64,000 bases of DNA from Filifactor alocis ATCC 35896 (GTDB lineage: Bacteria > Bacillota > Clostridia > Peptostreptococcales > Filifactoraceae). The translations under genes were made by a program, and so were the position numbers. The stretch is taken from the NCBI RefSeq assembly GCF_000163895.2, contig NC_016630.1:744001-808000 (forward strand). Reading direction: 5' to 3'. Below are positions 22,780-33,052 of this stretch, piece after piece. Under the pieces are notes generated by a model, which was not told where the DNA came from, made no database searches, and saw only the letters and a list, made by a program, of their open reading frames with translations. Each line of letters starts with the position of its first letter. Position 1 is the first letter of the stretch.

Positions 22780-23195
22780 TCTTTTCTTCTCTTTTTCTTT
22801 GGCACTTTTTTAAAAGGACAATTTCTAATGATTTACTCTATGGAAAAGAAATGTAATAGATGTTATCCTCTATTATACATTAGGATATCCATTCAAAAAG
22901 TTCATTCGTTCTTCTTATCCGAAATCATTTCATCAACAAACAGATAGAATAGAACAAAACGCCATATATTATTCTTAAACTATTTCTCTCACATTCTACA
23001 TATTTATTTACGAATTTCAACTTTCTACATTCTTTCCATTATTCATCATAAAATACAACTGTATGTCTGTTTATTTAATCTATATGAAGAATTACAAAAA
23101 GCATATCTTCTTATATAATCTTAACATATCGAATATGTTTATCTTAGTTTTTGTTTTATTCCTTTGAGATATTTTTTCTTATTTACTGAATTGAA
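22780..23195. other. Gene-free spacer upstream of rRNA operon
   Basis: About 415 AT-rich bases. I see no gene or further clear promoter in it. Confidence 0.6.
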
Positions 23196-23196
23196 A

Positions 23197-23230
23197 CAAA
23201 AAAATAAAACGCCTTTCATTAGCGTTTCAT
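23197..23230 (-). terminator. Terminator of tRNA-Ser(GGA)
   Basis: Arms AAACGC/GCGTTT followed on the minus strand by TTATTTTTTT. Confidence 0.75.
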
Positions 23231-23262
23231 CAGAATTGCAAATTTTGATTCAAAATTAAAGA

Positions 23263-23352
23263 TGGCGGAGAGAGGGGGATTCGAACCCCCGATACGGTTT
23301 CCCGTATACACGCTTTCCAGGCGTGCTCCTTAAACCTCTCGGACATCTCTCC
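23263..23352 (-). tRNA. tRNA-Ser(GGA)
   Basis: Class II tRNA with long variable arm, acceptor GGAGAGA, anticodon loop CTGGAAA, encoded CCA. Confidence 0.96.
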
Positions 23353-23365
23353 ATAGAACTTGTTC

Positions 23366-23394
23366 AGTCTATCATAATTTACAAAAAATGACAA
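23366..23394 (-). promoter_or_regulatory. Promoter of tRNA-Ser(GGA)
   Basis: TTGTCA (23389-23394), 17-bp spacer, TAGACT (23366-23371) on the minus strand, in the gap after tadA. Confidence 0.75.
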
Positions 23395-23406
23395 TAGTAT
23401 TATGAA

Positions 23407-23859
23407 CTATTTCCCTTTTTTCTTTCTCAACTCTCTGAAAAATCTCTTTAACAAATAGGTACAGGTCTCATCATCATACAGATACACCATCAGTTTGTTC
23501 GGAATTTTATCTTCCAAGATTAACGGAACTCTGCTGACTGCCGCTCCCCTTTCGAAATCTCTCGTTGCAATATGGAGCTCACTCAAACGACTGTTCAAAA
23601 TAGCGCCCATGCACATCAAACACGGTTCCAATGTGACATACATCTTTGCTCCGTTCAGTCTCCAGTTTCTCAAATGTTTTTGTGCTTGTTGAATGGCTAT
23701 CATTTCTGCATGACAAACGGAACTTTGATGAGTCTCTATCACATTGTGTCCTCGTCCAATAATCACATCATCTTTCACAATGACCGCTCCAACCGGCACT
23801 TCCTCTTTTTGATAAGAGTACAATGCCTCACGAAATGCCTCTTCCATATAACAATCCAT
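23407..23859 (-). CDS. tadA: tRNA-specific adenosine deaminase TadA
   Basis: Deaminates A34 to inosine in tRNA-Arg(ACG). 150 residues with the zinc site His50-Ala-Glu52 and Pro79-Cys80...Cys83 (PCLMC), plus VPVGAVIV near the start. GGAGG precedes the ATG. Downstream is tRNA-Ser(GGA) on the same strand, a familiar Firmicute neighbourhood, but the usual 4.5S RNA/dnaX partners are absent here. Confidence 0.96.
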   Translation of the reverse strand: MDCYMEEAFREALYSYQKEEVPVGAVIVKDDVIIGRGHNVIETHQSSVCHAEMIAIQQAQKHLRNWRLNGAKMYVTLEPCLMCMGAILNSRLSELHIATRDFERGAAVSRVPLILEDKIPNKLMVYLYDDETCTYLLKRFFRELRKKKGK

Positions 23860-24030
23860 CCTACCCTCCTATCACAAGTAGTCTTCTTTATTTTCAGCAC
23901 TTGCTCAGTGTTTCCAAACTCTCTTAGTGTATTCAAACTCTTTTTTGAAATCTTCATTTCATGGAATTTCTATTTTCTGTTTTTCACTTGACTTTTTATC
24001 TGTTTCTCCAACTTCATTATATTTGTTTTG

Positions 24031-26295
24031 TTATGGGCATGTTTCTTTTGATACTTCATCTTCAAAGTAATGTTCTTTCATGAACTTCAATCTCTCTGCC
24101 AAAGAAGAGTATCTCTCCTGCCGATCCATATTTTGAATCATGCGATTGACATAATACATATTTCCTACCAAGACCAATCCTTTTTTTGCTCTTGTAATCG
24201 CTGTATACAAAATATTTCGATTCTGTAACATCGGCGGAAGTGACAAAATAGGAAGAATGACAACATCAAACTCACTCCCTTGACTCTTATGGACTGTAAT
24301 CGCATAGGCATGTTCGATATTATCGACTTCCGCAAATTCATATCGACATCTTCGATTATCATCAAATGTGATATAAAACTGTTTTCCTCTAACATCGACC
24401 GTATCTATCACACCGATATCACCGTTAAAAACACCCTCGCCCTCTTCATAAGTTACAGTGTTTCGATACTTTTTTTCATAATTATTCTTTATCTGCATTA
24501 CCTTGTCATTCTCACGAAAAACGGTATTCATATACTTAAATTCTGCCCGCTCCTCACTTGGTGGATTGAGTGTTTCCTGTACTTTCTGATTGATTTCATG
24601 CATTCCGATTCCACCCTTGCGAACCGGAGTCAAAATTTGAATTTCTGTCGACTCAACTCCAAAATAGTTCGGAAGTCTTTCTTTTATCAGCTCCAAAATC
24701 AAATCTTTTACCTTGTCTCCATCTCTCCTCATCATGAAAAAGAAGTCCTTGCTCTCCTTATCAATGATCAGTTCCTGTCCATGATTCACCCTATGTGCAT
24801 TTTGGATAATTTGACTTTCTTCCTCTTGACGAAAAATCTCTGTCAATCGAACAACCGGAATCAAATTGCTCTCAATCATATCCCACAACACATTCCCCGC
24901 TCCGACAGACGGAAGTTGATCCGCATCTCCAATCATAATCAACCTCGCATGTTTAGGAATGGCTCGAAGAAGCGCCCTCATCAAAAACATATCTACCATG
25001 GACATCTCATCGACAATAATCACATCTGATTCCAAAGGATTTTGCTCATCTCGATTGTAGTAATTCATCTCCTCATCATCTTCTGAGAAACCAACCTCCA
25101 ACAAGCGATGAATGGTTTTGGCATCCTGATTGGAAGCTTCAGTCAAACGCTTTGCTGCACGTCCCGTCGGTGCACACAACACAACCTTCTTTTCCTGTTT
25201 TTCAAAACATTTCAAAATAAACTTCACTACGGTTGTCTTTCCTGTTCCTGGACCACCTGTTACAATCATAATTTTCTCATTCAAAGCTGTCGTAACGGCA
25301 GCTTTCTGTTTGTCGGCAAGACAAATTCCCGTCTTATCTTGAATCTCTTGAATTAAAGTATCCGCCTCTACTCCAACATCCAATTCTTCCTTCACCAACA
25401 ACTGCGATAACAAATTCGCCACATTACTTTCCGTCTCACGATACAACGGAAGATAGAGTCTCTCCGATTCATCAGCTGAACGCTCCAAAATTGTTTTGCT
25501 TGAAATACAAAGTTCATAAATTCCGGATTGTACCTCTTCTGTCGAAACCCCCAACAACTTCGCCGCCTGTTCTCGCACAACATCCGCCGGCAAATACACA
25601 TGACCTTGCATACCTGCCTCTTGCAACAGATACACAACTCCCTCCATAATGCGATGAATATCATTTTTTGCAATTCCCATTCGTTCAGCAATTTCATCCG
25701 CTTTTCGAAATCCGATTCCCTTAATATCTCGACATAGACAATATGGATTTTGTTCCACAATCTCTTTTGCCTTTTCTCCATAATATCGATAAATTTTCAT
25801 TGCCATCGCAGGAGTCAGTCCATAGCCCGAAAAATGAAGAATCGCCACTTTTAAATCCCGTTTGTCTTTGTAACTTTCAATAATCTTTTGACATTTCTTC
25901 TTTCCGATTCCTTCAATCTCCAAAAGTTTTTCCGGAGTATCATCCAAAACACGAATCGCATCCAAACCGAATTTGTCAAAAATACGCTCCGCCATCGTTC
26001 TCCCAATCCCGTCCAAAACACCGGAACTCAAAAATGCCAAAATAGCCTCCTTAGTAGCAGGCTCCTTCGTCACATAACTTGTCACACGAAACTGCGGTCC
26101 ATAACTTGGATGGAACACCTTTTCGCCTTCCAGTTCAAACCGATCTCCCAACTCAATCGTCGGAAAAATCCCTGTAATTGTAATCTCCTCTAAATCATCC
26201 GTCACAAGAGAAGCAACAGTATATCCATTGGAATCATTATGAAAAATAATATCATCAATTTTTCCTTCTATCTTATCTGATCCTTGATCCACCAT
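24031..26295 (-). CDS. recD2: RecD2-type ATP-dependent DNA helicase
   Basis: A 5'-3' helicase involved in DNA repair and fork maintenance without RecBC. 754 residues: N-terminal OB-like region (1-75), helix-hairpin-helix region (about 90-205) with GIGKKKC and GIGFRKADEIAE, Walker A VTGGPGTGKTT (about 345-355), Walker B VDEMSMVD, GDADQLPSVGAGNVL, and C-terminal HAYAITVHKSQGSEFD. GGAGGG stands before the ATG. Stands alone, about 170 bp upstream of tadA. Confidence 0.96.
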   Translation of the reverse strand: MVDQGSDKIEGKIDDIIFHNDSNGYTVASLVTDDLEEITITGIFPTIELGDRFELEGEKVFHPSYGPQFRVTSYVTKEPATKEAILAFLSSGVLDGIGRTMAERIFDKFGLDAIRVLDDTPEKLLEIEGIGKKKCQKIIESYKDKRDLKVAILHFSGYGLTPAMAMKIYRYYGEKAKEIVEQNPYCLCRDIKGIGFRKADEIAERMGIAKNDIHRIMEGVVYLLQEAGMQGHVYLPADVVREQAAKLLGVSTEEVQSGIYELCISSKTILERSADESERLYLPLYRETESNVANLLSQLLVKEELDVGVEADTLIQEIQDKTGICLADKQKAAVTTALNEKIMIVTGGPGTGKTTVVKFILKCFEKQEKKVVLCAPTGRAAKRLTEASNQDAKTIHRLLEVGFSEDDEEMNYYNRDEQNPLESDVIIVDEMSMVDMFLMRALLRAIPKHARLIMIGDADQLPSVGAGNVLWDMIESNLIPVVRLTEIFRQEEESQIIQNAHRVNHGQELIIDKESKDFFFMMRRDGDKVKDLILELIKERLPNYFGVESTEIQILTPVRKGGIGMHEINQKVQETLNPPSEERAEFKYMNTVFRENDKVMQIKNNYEKKYRNTVTYEEGEGVFNGDIGVIDTVDVRGKQFYITFDDNRRCRYEFAEVDNIEHAYAITVHKSQGSEFDVVILPILSLPPMLQNRNILYTAITRAKKGLVLVGNMYYVNRMIQNMDRQERYSSLAERLKFMKEHYFEDEVSKETCP

Positions 26296-26299
26296 ACTG

Positions 26300-26700
26300 C
26301 CCTCCTCTCTACATTTCTGATTCTATTTCATCTCCATATTGTAATATAAAATAATGTTTTTTTCAAAACTTCCTTTGAAAAATCTCCTTTACAAAAAACA
26401 CATCCCTGCTTGTGTAATAATTGAATAACTTAATCTCAAAGTTTTCAGCATAATTATCCCCTAAAAGGATACTGGAATCATCTATATCCCTTGCCATTTT
26501 TCATCATGTTAAGATTATGATTCATAGTCTAATAACTCTACTACTCTATTTTCATTCTTTCAAGCAACGAACGATTGAATAAGTTGTTTTGGCTGTCAAA
26601 ATGATTATGGATTCAAACAATCATATCAATCTTATAGAACTTTCCTACATTTCATCACTAAAAATCTGATAATTTCCTACAAAATGGTTCTTCCTCTACA
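26300..26700. other. Gene-free spacer
   Basis: About 400 bases between recD2 and the PHP gene. No ORF with a ribosome binding site, repeat or RNA structure seen. Confidence 0.55.
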
Positions 26701-26706
26701 CATAGC

Positions 26707-27528
26707 CTATTCGATAGAAAATATCTTCCTCACCGCCTCTTCTGTTGAGAGATAATCTCCGACATTCACCGGTTTTTTGTTATTTGTTCCATGATAGTCG
26801 CTTCCACCCGTCAAAAACAGATTGTATTGTTTTGAGAGTTCCAAAATTTTTTGTTTCGCATTTTCATCATTGGAAGGATGTCGATACTCTATCCCATCCA
26901 ATCCCAATTCACATAGCATTGGAAGTAAATGATAGTTGTTTTGCTGCGCAGGATGTGCCAATACGGCAAACCCTCCCGCCTTCTTTATTGCAACAATTGC
27001 ATCTCTCAACTCTATGTCAGTTGGTCTGATATCACATAGTTTTCCTTTTGAAAAATAGTTCTGATAAAAAGTTCCGTATATTCCATCTGCAATTCCTTTA
27101 TCCACAAGATACTGAATCAAGTTTTGTTTGTAGATGATTTTATACACATTTTGTTTTAATTCTTCCACATTGATATCATATCCTTCGTTCTGTAATCGTT
27201 TAATCTGCTCCAACGCATTGTTATGTCTTCTTTGCAACATGGCATCTGTCAAACGACGAATCGGCATTTCATCCTGTATCCGATACCCAAGAAGGTGCGC
27301 TTTTGTTCCTGTTTCACTGTCTACAGTGGTTATCTCAAGACTTTTTACCGTCTGAATTCCTAAGTTTTCCGTATAATACTGTATTTCTTCATATCCGTCC
27401 AAATCATCGTGATTGGTAATGGCAATATGTGTCAATCCATTCTGTTTGCACTTTTGTACGATTGTTTGGATACTATCACTTCCATCTGATATGGTAGTGT
27501 GCATGTGCAAATCTGCTCTTATCATCAT
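26707..27528 (-). CDS. PHP-domain phosphoesterase
   Basis: 273 residues of the polymerase-and-histidinol-phosphatase superfamily, YciV/TrpH type. The metal site shows DLHMHTTISDGSDS near the start (His8, His10), AITNHDD, VLAHPAQ and the C-terminal GSDYHG. Relatives hydrolyse 3',5'-nucleoside bisphosphates or short RNA ends; the substrate here is uncertain. Two ATGs in a row follow GAGG; the second, at 27525, is better spaced. Monocistronic. Confidence 0.88.
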   Translation of the reverse strand: MMIRADLHMHTTISDGSDSIQTIVQKCKQNGLTHIAITNHDDLDGYEEIQYYTENLGIQTVKSLEITTVDSETGTKAHLLGYRIQDEMPIRRLTDAMLQRRHNNALEQIKRLQNEGYDINVEELKQNVYKIIYKQNLIQYLVDKGIADGIYGTFYQNYFSKGKLCDIRPTDIELRDAIVAIKKAGGFAVLAHPAQQNNYHLLPMLCELGLDGIEYRHPSNDENAKQKILELSKQYNLFLTGGSDYHGTNNKKPVNVGDYLSTEEAVRKIFSIE

Positions 27529-27823
27529 CGTTCCTCTCTTTCTTTCACTTTTAGTAACTTTCGTTTGTTTAAAATTTCGTTTTTATAAGTTAATGAGTTC
27601 TATTTAGTAGTTGATTGTTGGATATGTGATTGTAATGACAACAAAATATCACCTTTGTTTCACAAATTACCGATTACTGTCAATATCTTTTGTTCTTCTT
27701 TTAAATAGAGCAATTGTCCAATGTTTCAAGTCAAATTTATTTTTACAGTAACTGAATGATAACTGAAAGCTCTGTTACCTATTCTGTTTCACACATTTAT
27801 TCTTTCAAAACTTAATAAGTTTC

Positions 27824-27921
27824 TTCTTATCTTTAATTTCTTATTCTTTAATTTCTTATTCTTTAATTTCTTATCTTTGACTTCTTATCTTTAATTTCTT
27901 ATCTTTGATTTCTTATCTTTG
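27824..27921. repeat. Imperfect 13-15 bp tandem repeat
   Basis: Seven consecutive units of the form TTTCTTATCTTTAA, differing at one or two bases and in length by one. It lies in the 770-bp gap between the PHP gene and metK, where I see no gene. Confidence 0.85.
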
Positions 27922-28252
27922 GTTGGAACTATCTATGTGAATGATTCCAAGACAATACTGTTTTCTATTCCGGTACATTATTACATTATTATATTTTATG
28001 ATTTCAATCCTTGTTCCTCACAAGTTAGTACATACTATATCATTTCTATCCTTTCTAGAAAAAAGCTCAAGTGATACTCTTAAGTTGAATAGATGAAAAT
28101 TTTATGAAATTTTATCTTGGCATTCTTTCTAAAAATTATTTTTAAATTTCTGTATTCCTATTTTCTCTATTTCTAAAAGAAGTTTCATATCATAAAAACA
28201 ATACTCTCTTTCTCTATTGTAACGGGATATAAAATAGAAGTCCACATAAAAA

Positions 28253-28295
28253 ATAACCGAATTCTTTCTGTAACAAAACAGAAGGAATCCGGTTA
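28253..28295 (-). terminator. metK terminator
   Basis: Long near-perfect stem, ACCGGATTCCTTCTGT against ACAGAAAGAATTCGGT, followed on the minus strand by TATTTTTTAT. Confidence 0.85.
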
Positions 28296-28304
28296 ACTTA
28301 ATTA

Positions 28305-29483
28305 CTATGCTTGAATTGCCTGTTTCAACTCTTCTACTCTATTTGTTTTTTCCCATTGGAAACCTTGGTCTTCTCTTCCGAAATGACCATATGCCGCTGT
28401 CTTTTTGAAGATTGGTTTTCTCAAATCAAGTTGTTCTATAATTGCTCTTGGGCGAAGATCGAATACTTTGCGTACTGCTTGCTCAATTTTTTCTACTGCA
28501 ACGGTTTCTGTACCGAATGTTTCTACTAAGATAGATACCGGCTCAGCTACTCCGATTGCATAAGCTAATTGAATTTCACATTTTTTCGCAAGTCCTGCCG
28601 CAACAATATTTTTTGCAACCCATCTTGCAGCATAGCATGCTGAGCGATCGACTTTTGTAGAATCTTTTCCGGAGAATGCTCCACCGCCATGACGAGAATA
28701 TCCGCCATAGGTATCTACGATAATTTTACGACCTGTCAAACCGGAATCTCCGTGAGGTCCTCCAATCACAAAACGACCTGTCGGATTTACAAGATATTTC
28801 GTGTTTTCATCAATCCACTGTCCTTGCAACACTTCATCAATCACATACTGTTTCAAATCTTTTTGCATTTGTTCGATAGTCACTTCTTCACTGTGTTGAG
28901 ACGAAATCAAAATGGTATCGATACGAACAGGTTTGTCATTCTCATATTCTACGGTTACCTGAGTTTTTCCGTCCGGTCTCAAATAAGGAAGAACTCTTTT
29001 TTTGCGAACTTCTGTCAATTTCAAAGCCAGTTTATGCGCCAACGAAATCGGAAGCGGCATCAATTCCGGTGTCTCATCGCAAGCAAAACCGAACATCATC
29101 CCTTGATCTCCCGCACCGATTTGAAGGTCAGCTGCCGTTCCTTCTTTGCTTTCTCTTGCTTTATCCACACCCAATGCAATATCTACACTTTGCTCGTCTA
29201 TTGCATTGACAACGGCACAAGTATCACAGTCGAATCCATATTTTGCACGGTCATATCCGATTTCGCGAATTGTTTCACGAACTGTTTTTTGAAAATCCAC
29301 ATATGCCTCTGTAGAAATTTCTCCAATTACCATTACCAACCCTGTTGTAACTGCTGTTTCGCAAGCAACACGAGAATTTGGATCTTGTTCCAAAAGTGCA
29401 TCTAAAATCGCATCCGAAATTTGATCACAGATTTTATCAGGATGTCCCTCTGTTACCGACTCTGATGTAAATAATTTTCTCAT
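28305..29483 (-). CDS. metK: S-adenosylmethionine synthetase
   Basis: Makes SAM from methionine and ATP. 392 residues, full length, with FTSESVTEGHPDKICDQISD at the N-terminus, GAGDQGMMFG and GGGAFSGKD (signature loop). GGAGG precedes the ATG. A SAM-I riboswitch about 220-370 bp upstream on the same strand should switch it off when SAM is abundant. Confidence 0.98.
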   Translation of the reverse strand: MRKLFTSESVTEGHPDKICDQISDAILDALLEQDPNSRVACETAVTTGLVMVIGEISTEAYVDFQKTVRETIREIGYDRAKYGFDCDTCAVVNAIDEQSVDIALGVDKARESKEGTAADLQIGAGDQGMMFGFACDETPELMPLPISLAHKLALKLTEVRKKRVLPYLRPDGKTQVTVEYENDKPVRIDTILISSQHSEEVTIEQMQKDLKQYVIDEVLQGQWIDENTKYLVNPTGRFVIGGPHGDSGLTGRKIIVDTYGGYSRHGGGAFSGKDSTKVDRSACYAARWVAKNIVAAGLAKKCEIQLAYAIGVAEPVSILVETFGTETVAVEKIEQAVRKVFDLRPRAIIEQLDLRKPIFKKTAAYGHFGREDQGFQWEKTNRVEELKQAIQA

Positions 29484-29702
29484 TTTATTCCTCCTACTTC
29501 ACTTTCATTTTAATAAATCTTTTCTCTACCTTAATATTTATCCCAATTTAAACAATTTCTTACAAAATAATTTTGTATTCTACTATAGCTGATTCATTCT
29601 GTCTTACACCTCTGTAAATCAATATTCCGCCTCACATGAGACAACAAATGGAACAACTGCTCTTATATTGATTGATGAATAGTTGAATTTACAGCTTGCG
29701 CA

Positions 29703-29731
29703 ATAAAAAACCTCTCTGAAATAGAGAGGTC
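29703..29731 (-). terminator. SAM-I riboswitch terminator
   Basis: Stem ACCTCTCT/AGAGAGGT followed by TTTTTT on the minus strand; the expression platform of the upstream aptamer. Confidence 0.92.
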
Positions 29732-29756
29732 TTAACTACAATTTTGTAACTAAAAA

Positions 29757-29855
29757 CCTCATCTGCCAAAAATACTTTTTTGCAGGAATTAGCACCATGC
29801 ATTCTGCTGGTTGCCGGGCATCAACGGGCCAGTCCCTCCGCCACTCTTGATAAGG
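29757..29855 (-). promoter_or_regulatory. SAM-I (S-box) riboswitch aptamer
   Basis: On the minus strand P1 is CCTTATC/GATGAGG. The S-box core is intact: AAGAGTGGCGGAGGGACTGG, CCCGGCAACC and GGTGCTAATTCCTGC. Transcribed toward metK; SAM binding stabilises P1 and lets the following terminator form. Confidence 0.96.
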
Positions 29856-29886
29856 TTATCAAGAAATTATTCACTTTGTGTAACAT

Positions 29887-29915
29887 ATTTTACTTGAACA
29901 ATTATTATTTGTCAA
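29887..29915 (-). promoter_or_regulatory. metK leader promoter
   Basis: TTGACA (29910-29915), 17-bp spacer, TAAAAT (29887-29892) on the minus strand, just upstream of the S-box. Confidence 0.85.
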
Positions 29916-29972
29916 TACAATTCCAAGGAAAACTTAATCCATTTTGAGAAACAGGTTCAATCCATACAACTT

Positions 29973-30689
29973 TTAGTCAGATAGCTCTACTGTACTATTT
30001 TTCGCATCAATACGAATAAAGTCTCGCCCCTCACCGTATTTTTGATGATGTAAGACATTCTCTCCTTCCGATAACTGTTTCTTGTTTCCAAAGGTAGTCA
30101 GTGCTCCGCCTTCCGATTCGACCGAAACGGTCGCATTCCAATCTTTGAATTGAATACTTGTCACAACAGCTTCTGTATTGATATTGATCGGATAAGAAGC
30201 TTCTCCCATTAAATCAACGATTCCGTCTTTCAAATCCAACTTCAACTGTTTCAAACTCTCTTTTGTGACAAAAACAGTATTTCTCCCTAAAAAATCACAT
30301 TCCAACTGCTCGGGATGAGTACTGTAAATCACCAAGTGAAAAGTTTGATTCTCTGTTTGTTGCTGTCTAAATCGAATTAGTTTTTTTCCATTTGATTCTA
30401 CATGCTCTATATCAAAATAACCCTCTTCGTTATCATGATTCTCTTTTGAAAAAATAGCATATCCGGATTTTTCCGCTTTTTCAATCGAAACAGACAAATC
30501 ATTCGCTTCTATACCGACTCCTGCAAATTCTCGTTCTTCAGATACTATCTTATAGTTCATTTTGTTGTTCTTTCTGATATCTGCTGTTGAAATCTGTGTT
30601 GAACTTCCGATTTCACTCTCACAACCCATCATCAAAAAGGATAAACTGCATAGCAATACTATAAGACAGATGTATTTATTTTTACTCAT
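29973..30689 (-). CDS. Lipoprotein of unknown function, possible DUF4097-like fold
   Basis: A 238-residue lipoprotein with lipobox LMMGC. The mature part alternates short beta-like stretches (FHLVIYSTHPEQLECDFLG, then KLDLKDGIVDLMGEA), suggesting a beta-helix-like adhesin or DUF4097 fold; this is a weak impression. AGGA nine bases before the ATG at 30687-30689 is better placed than for the ATG at 30698. Single gene. Confidence 0.7.
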   Translation of the reverse strand: MSKNKYICLIVLLCSLSFLMMGCESEIGSSTQISTADIRKNNKMNYKIVSEEREFAGVGIEANDLSVSIEKAEKSGYAIFSKENHDNEEGYFDIEHVESNGKKLIRFRQQQTENQTFHLVIYSTHPEQLECDFLGRNTVFVTKESLKQLKLDLKDGIVDLMGEASYPININTEAVVTSIQFKDWNATVSVESEGGALTTFGNKKQLSEGENVLHHQKYGEGRDFIRIDAKNSTVELSD

Positions 30690-30699
30690 ATGCTTCATT

Positions 30700-31190
30700 C
30701 CTTTCTTTTTGAATAGTTGTTGAAAACAAGAAGTTTCTTGCTATCGATGAATACAAAAAAACATATATATTATTATAACATATCTTTCTTTTAAATACTA
30801 ACGAATCAAACATTTATCAGGTTATATTTTTTAAACATTTTTCATTATTTCATTCCGGATAACCCTTATTCTATGGAACTGTTTCCCCTTACTGTCTACT
30901 ATTTTCAGACACAAACTATGATAGATATCAAACAGCCACAAATCACAAATCCTATCAAACTATATTGAAACGCGTCATGCTGTTCTCCTATATCCAAAAA
31001 TCAAAATAACTATAAATTTCTTTGTTTCTAACCGTATTATAACAAATAATTTTGTATTCCACCTATTTTTATTTTATTTTTGATGTATAATATAGATATA
31101 TTTTAAAAAATATGTTCAATCAAACAGTCTTCTATCGATACACTGCTTTCTTCGACAGAATATCTGTTTATTTCAAAAAAGGGGAAATGA
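30700..31190. other. Gene-free spacer between divergent genes
   Basis: About 490 AT-rich bases. A TATAAT near 31086 may be the -10 of the degV promoter, without a convincing -35. No gene seen. Confidence 0.5.
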
Positions 31191-31192
31191 TT

Positions 31193-32032
31193 ATGATAAA
31201 AATTGTTGTAGATTCGAGTTGCGATACCAAAAAATTAAAAAATACAGAATCTATTTTATATGAAAGAGTTCCGCTCACTATTCGAGTAGGAGAAACAGAA
31301 TATGTTGATGATGATTCTATCGATGTTACCGCAATGTTGGATGATATTGCCACAAAAACAAAGCGTTCTTCTACTGCTTGTCCGTCTCCTGATGCGTGGC
31401 TCAAATCCTACCAAGGTGCTGATGAACTATATGTATTTACCATTACAAGCAACCTATCCGGAAGTTACAGCTCTGCCGTACTTGCAAAAGATATGCTGCT
31501 TGAACAAAATCCGAATGTGAAGATTCATGTTTTTGATACCTTGAGTGCCGGACCTGAAATCAGTTTACTTGTGGAAAAAACCGTTGAATTGATTTCTGCA
31601 AACAATTCGTTTGAAGAAATTGTATCTGCAATAAACCGTTATAGTTCCAATACAAAGTTATTGTTCATGCTATATAATTTAGACGCTTTGATTTCAAACG
31701 GACGCTTGCCGAAAATCGCAGGCTTTGCAACAAGTATTTTGGGAATTTCTATGCTCGGCGCTGCAAGTGAGGAAGGAACATTGAAACCTCTTCATAAAGT
31801 ACGCGGTACAGCAAAAGGTCTTCGCTTAATTTTATCAGAAATGATTTCTGACCACTTTGAAGGCGGAAAAGTCATTATTTCTCATGTTTACAATGAGTCA
31901 ATTGCCCTTGCTGTCAAAGAAACCATATTGAAACAATTCCCGGGTTGTCCGATTCAAATTATGGAAACAGGCGGATTGTGTGGCTATTATGCAAGTAAAG
32001 ACGGTTTCTTGATTGGATATGAAACAAATTAA
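31193..32032 (+). CDS. DegV family fatty-acid-binding protein
   Basis: 279 residues of the DegV/FakB family, which bind a fatty acid and present it to the FakA kinase. Seen are the N-terminal IKIVVDSSCD, the family TSQPSP-like stretch as SSTACPSPDAW, TITSNLSGSYSSA and the C-terminal GCPIQIMETGG. GGGG eight bases before ATG 31193 decides the start; the ORF upstream has no site. Followed by a terminator. Confidence 0.93.
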   Translation: MIKIVVDSSCDTKKLKNTESILYERVPLTIRVGETEYVDDDSIDVTAMLDDIATKTKRSSTACPSPDAWLKSYQGADELYVFTITSNLSGSYSSAVLAKDMLLEQNPNVKIHVFDTLSAGPEISLLVEKTVELISANNSFEEIVSAINRYSSNTKLLFMLYNLDALISNGRLPKIAGFATSILGISMLGAASEEGTLKPLHKVRGTAKGLRLILSEMISDHFEGGKVIISHVYNESIALAVKETILKQFPGCPIQIMETGGLCGYYASKDGFLIGYETN

Positions 32033-32067
32033 CCAAACAGATAACAGAAGCATAAATCATACAAAAA

Positions 32068-32106
32068 AATGAAACCTTCTTTTTTCAGCGAAGGTTTCAT
32101 TTTTTA
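32068..32106 (+). terminator. degV terminator
   Basis: Stem AATGAAACCTTC/GAAGGTTTCATT followed by a T run; A run on the other side makes it potentially bidirectional. Confidence 0.9.
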
Positions 32107-32163
32107 TTTCTCTTGTTTCTTTCTCTATTTCTGATACTTCTATATGTTTTTGTTTTGCAAAAT

Positions 32164-32296
32164 TAATCAAAAACTCAATAAATTTATTTCATTATTTCGT
32201 GAAAAATAAAGTGTTCAGAACCTTGAAAAAGTTGTGAACAGACTCTGTGAAAGTATCAATAAAGGAATCAAAGAGTCAATGAAACAATCAAAAGTA
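32164..32296 (-). repeat. Interspersed repeat R, copy 2 (inverted)
   Basis: Read on the minus strand it matches copies at 3352-3489 and 61869-62004: ATACTTTTGATTGTTTCATT, ACTTTCACAGAGTCTGT, AACTTTTTCAAG and a TATTGAGTTTT tail. Confidence 0.8.
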
Positions 32297-32377
32297 TCCT
32301 TTGCAGAGATTGAATCAGTTCCATCGTTTTGTCGAATTTCAGTAGGATATTTCTCTATTGTCCCCGGATTCTGTCAT

Positions 32378-32770
32378 TTACTCAAACAAATATAAAAAGT
32401 CTCTACTGTCGTAACCTTCCACTTCGTATACAGTACCATCCACCGTAACCCTGTCATCCATAAAGGATACTAAGTTAACTACTCCTCCTTCTTGTTCTAT
32501 TTTGAACAGATATTGCCATCCATTTTTCTGTTCATCATTCGTTTGTTTCAAGGAGTACTCGTTCAGTTTGTTTACGCAATCCTCCCGGTCTTTGTTCTCT
32601 AATACAATATCCTGTTTCGGATTCGTCATTTGAGTTGATACTGTAATCTTTTCCACTTGTTCCAAATAGATACCCATAGATGTTGCTTCCTCTTCAGTCT
32701 TGTCGGAAACACAACCTACCGATAAGATGACAAAAACAAGTAGGAATGTCATCAAAAAATACTTTTTCAT
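32378..32770 (-). CDS. Small lipoprotein of unknown function
   Basis: 130 residues with signal peptide and lipobox ILSVGC. The mature domain (EKITVSTQMTNPKQDIVL, later YEVEGYDSRDFLYLFE) is not a family I recognise. GGAGGAGG five bases before ATG 32768-32770 decides the start over an ATG 15 bases upstream. Confidence 0.75.
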   Translation of the reverse strand: MKKYFLMTFLLVFVILSVGCVSDKTEEEATSMGIYLEQVEKITVSTQMTNPKQDIVLENKDREDCVNKLNEYSLKQTNDEQKNGWQYLFKIEQEGGVVNLVSFMDDRVTVDGTVYEVEGYDSRDFLYLFE

Positions 32771-33052
32771 TGCAACCTCCTCCATCTTGTTCTTCCTATA
32801 CTCTTATCATATTAAAACATCATAGAGAACATTGCAAATTCTATTTTTTATTTCATAACCTGTGTCTGCCTTTTTCAAAAACTGATGTGTTCTGTTTCTA
32901 TCCATTTTTTATCAAATGTTACTATTAAATATTTCATTGCGACAGTTTTTCTTCGAAAATCGGTTTCTACGTCTCTACAGAATATCGGAATTGAATTGCT
33001 GCCATTTATCATTCTTCAGTTCCAATCTATTCTGTCTTTGTTATCGAATCTT

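Noticed and set aside
23353..24030. 4.5S RNA (ffs) next to tadA, as in other Firmicutes
   Set aside because: The gaps on both sides of tadA are short or lack the conserved SRP hairpin sequence.
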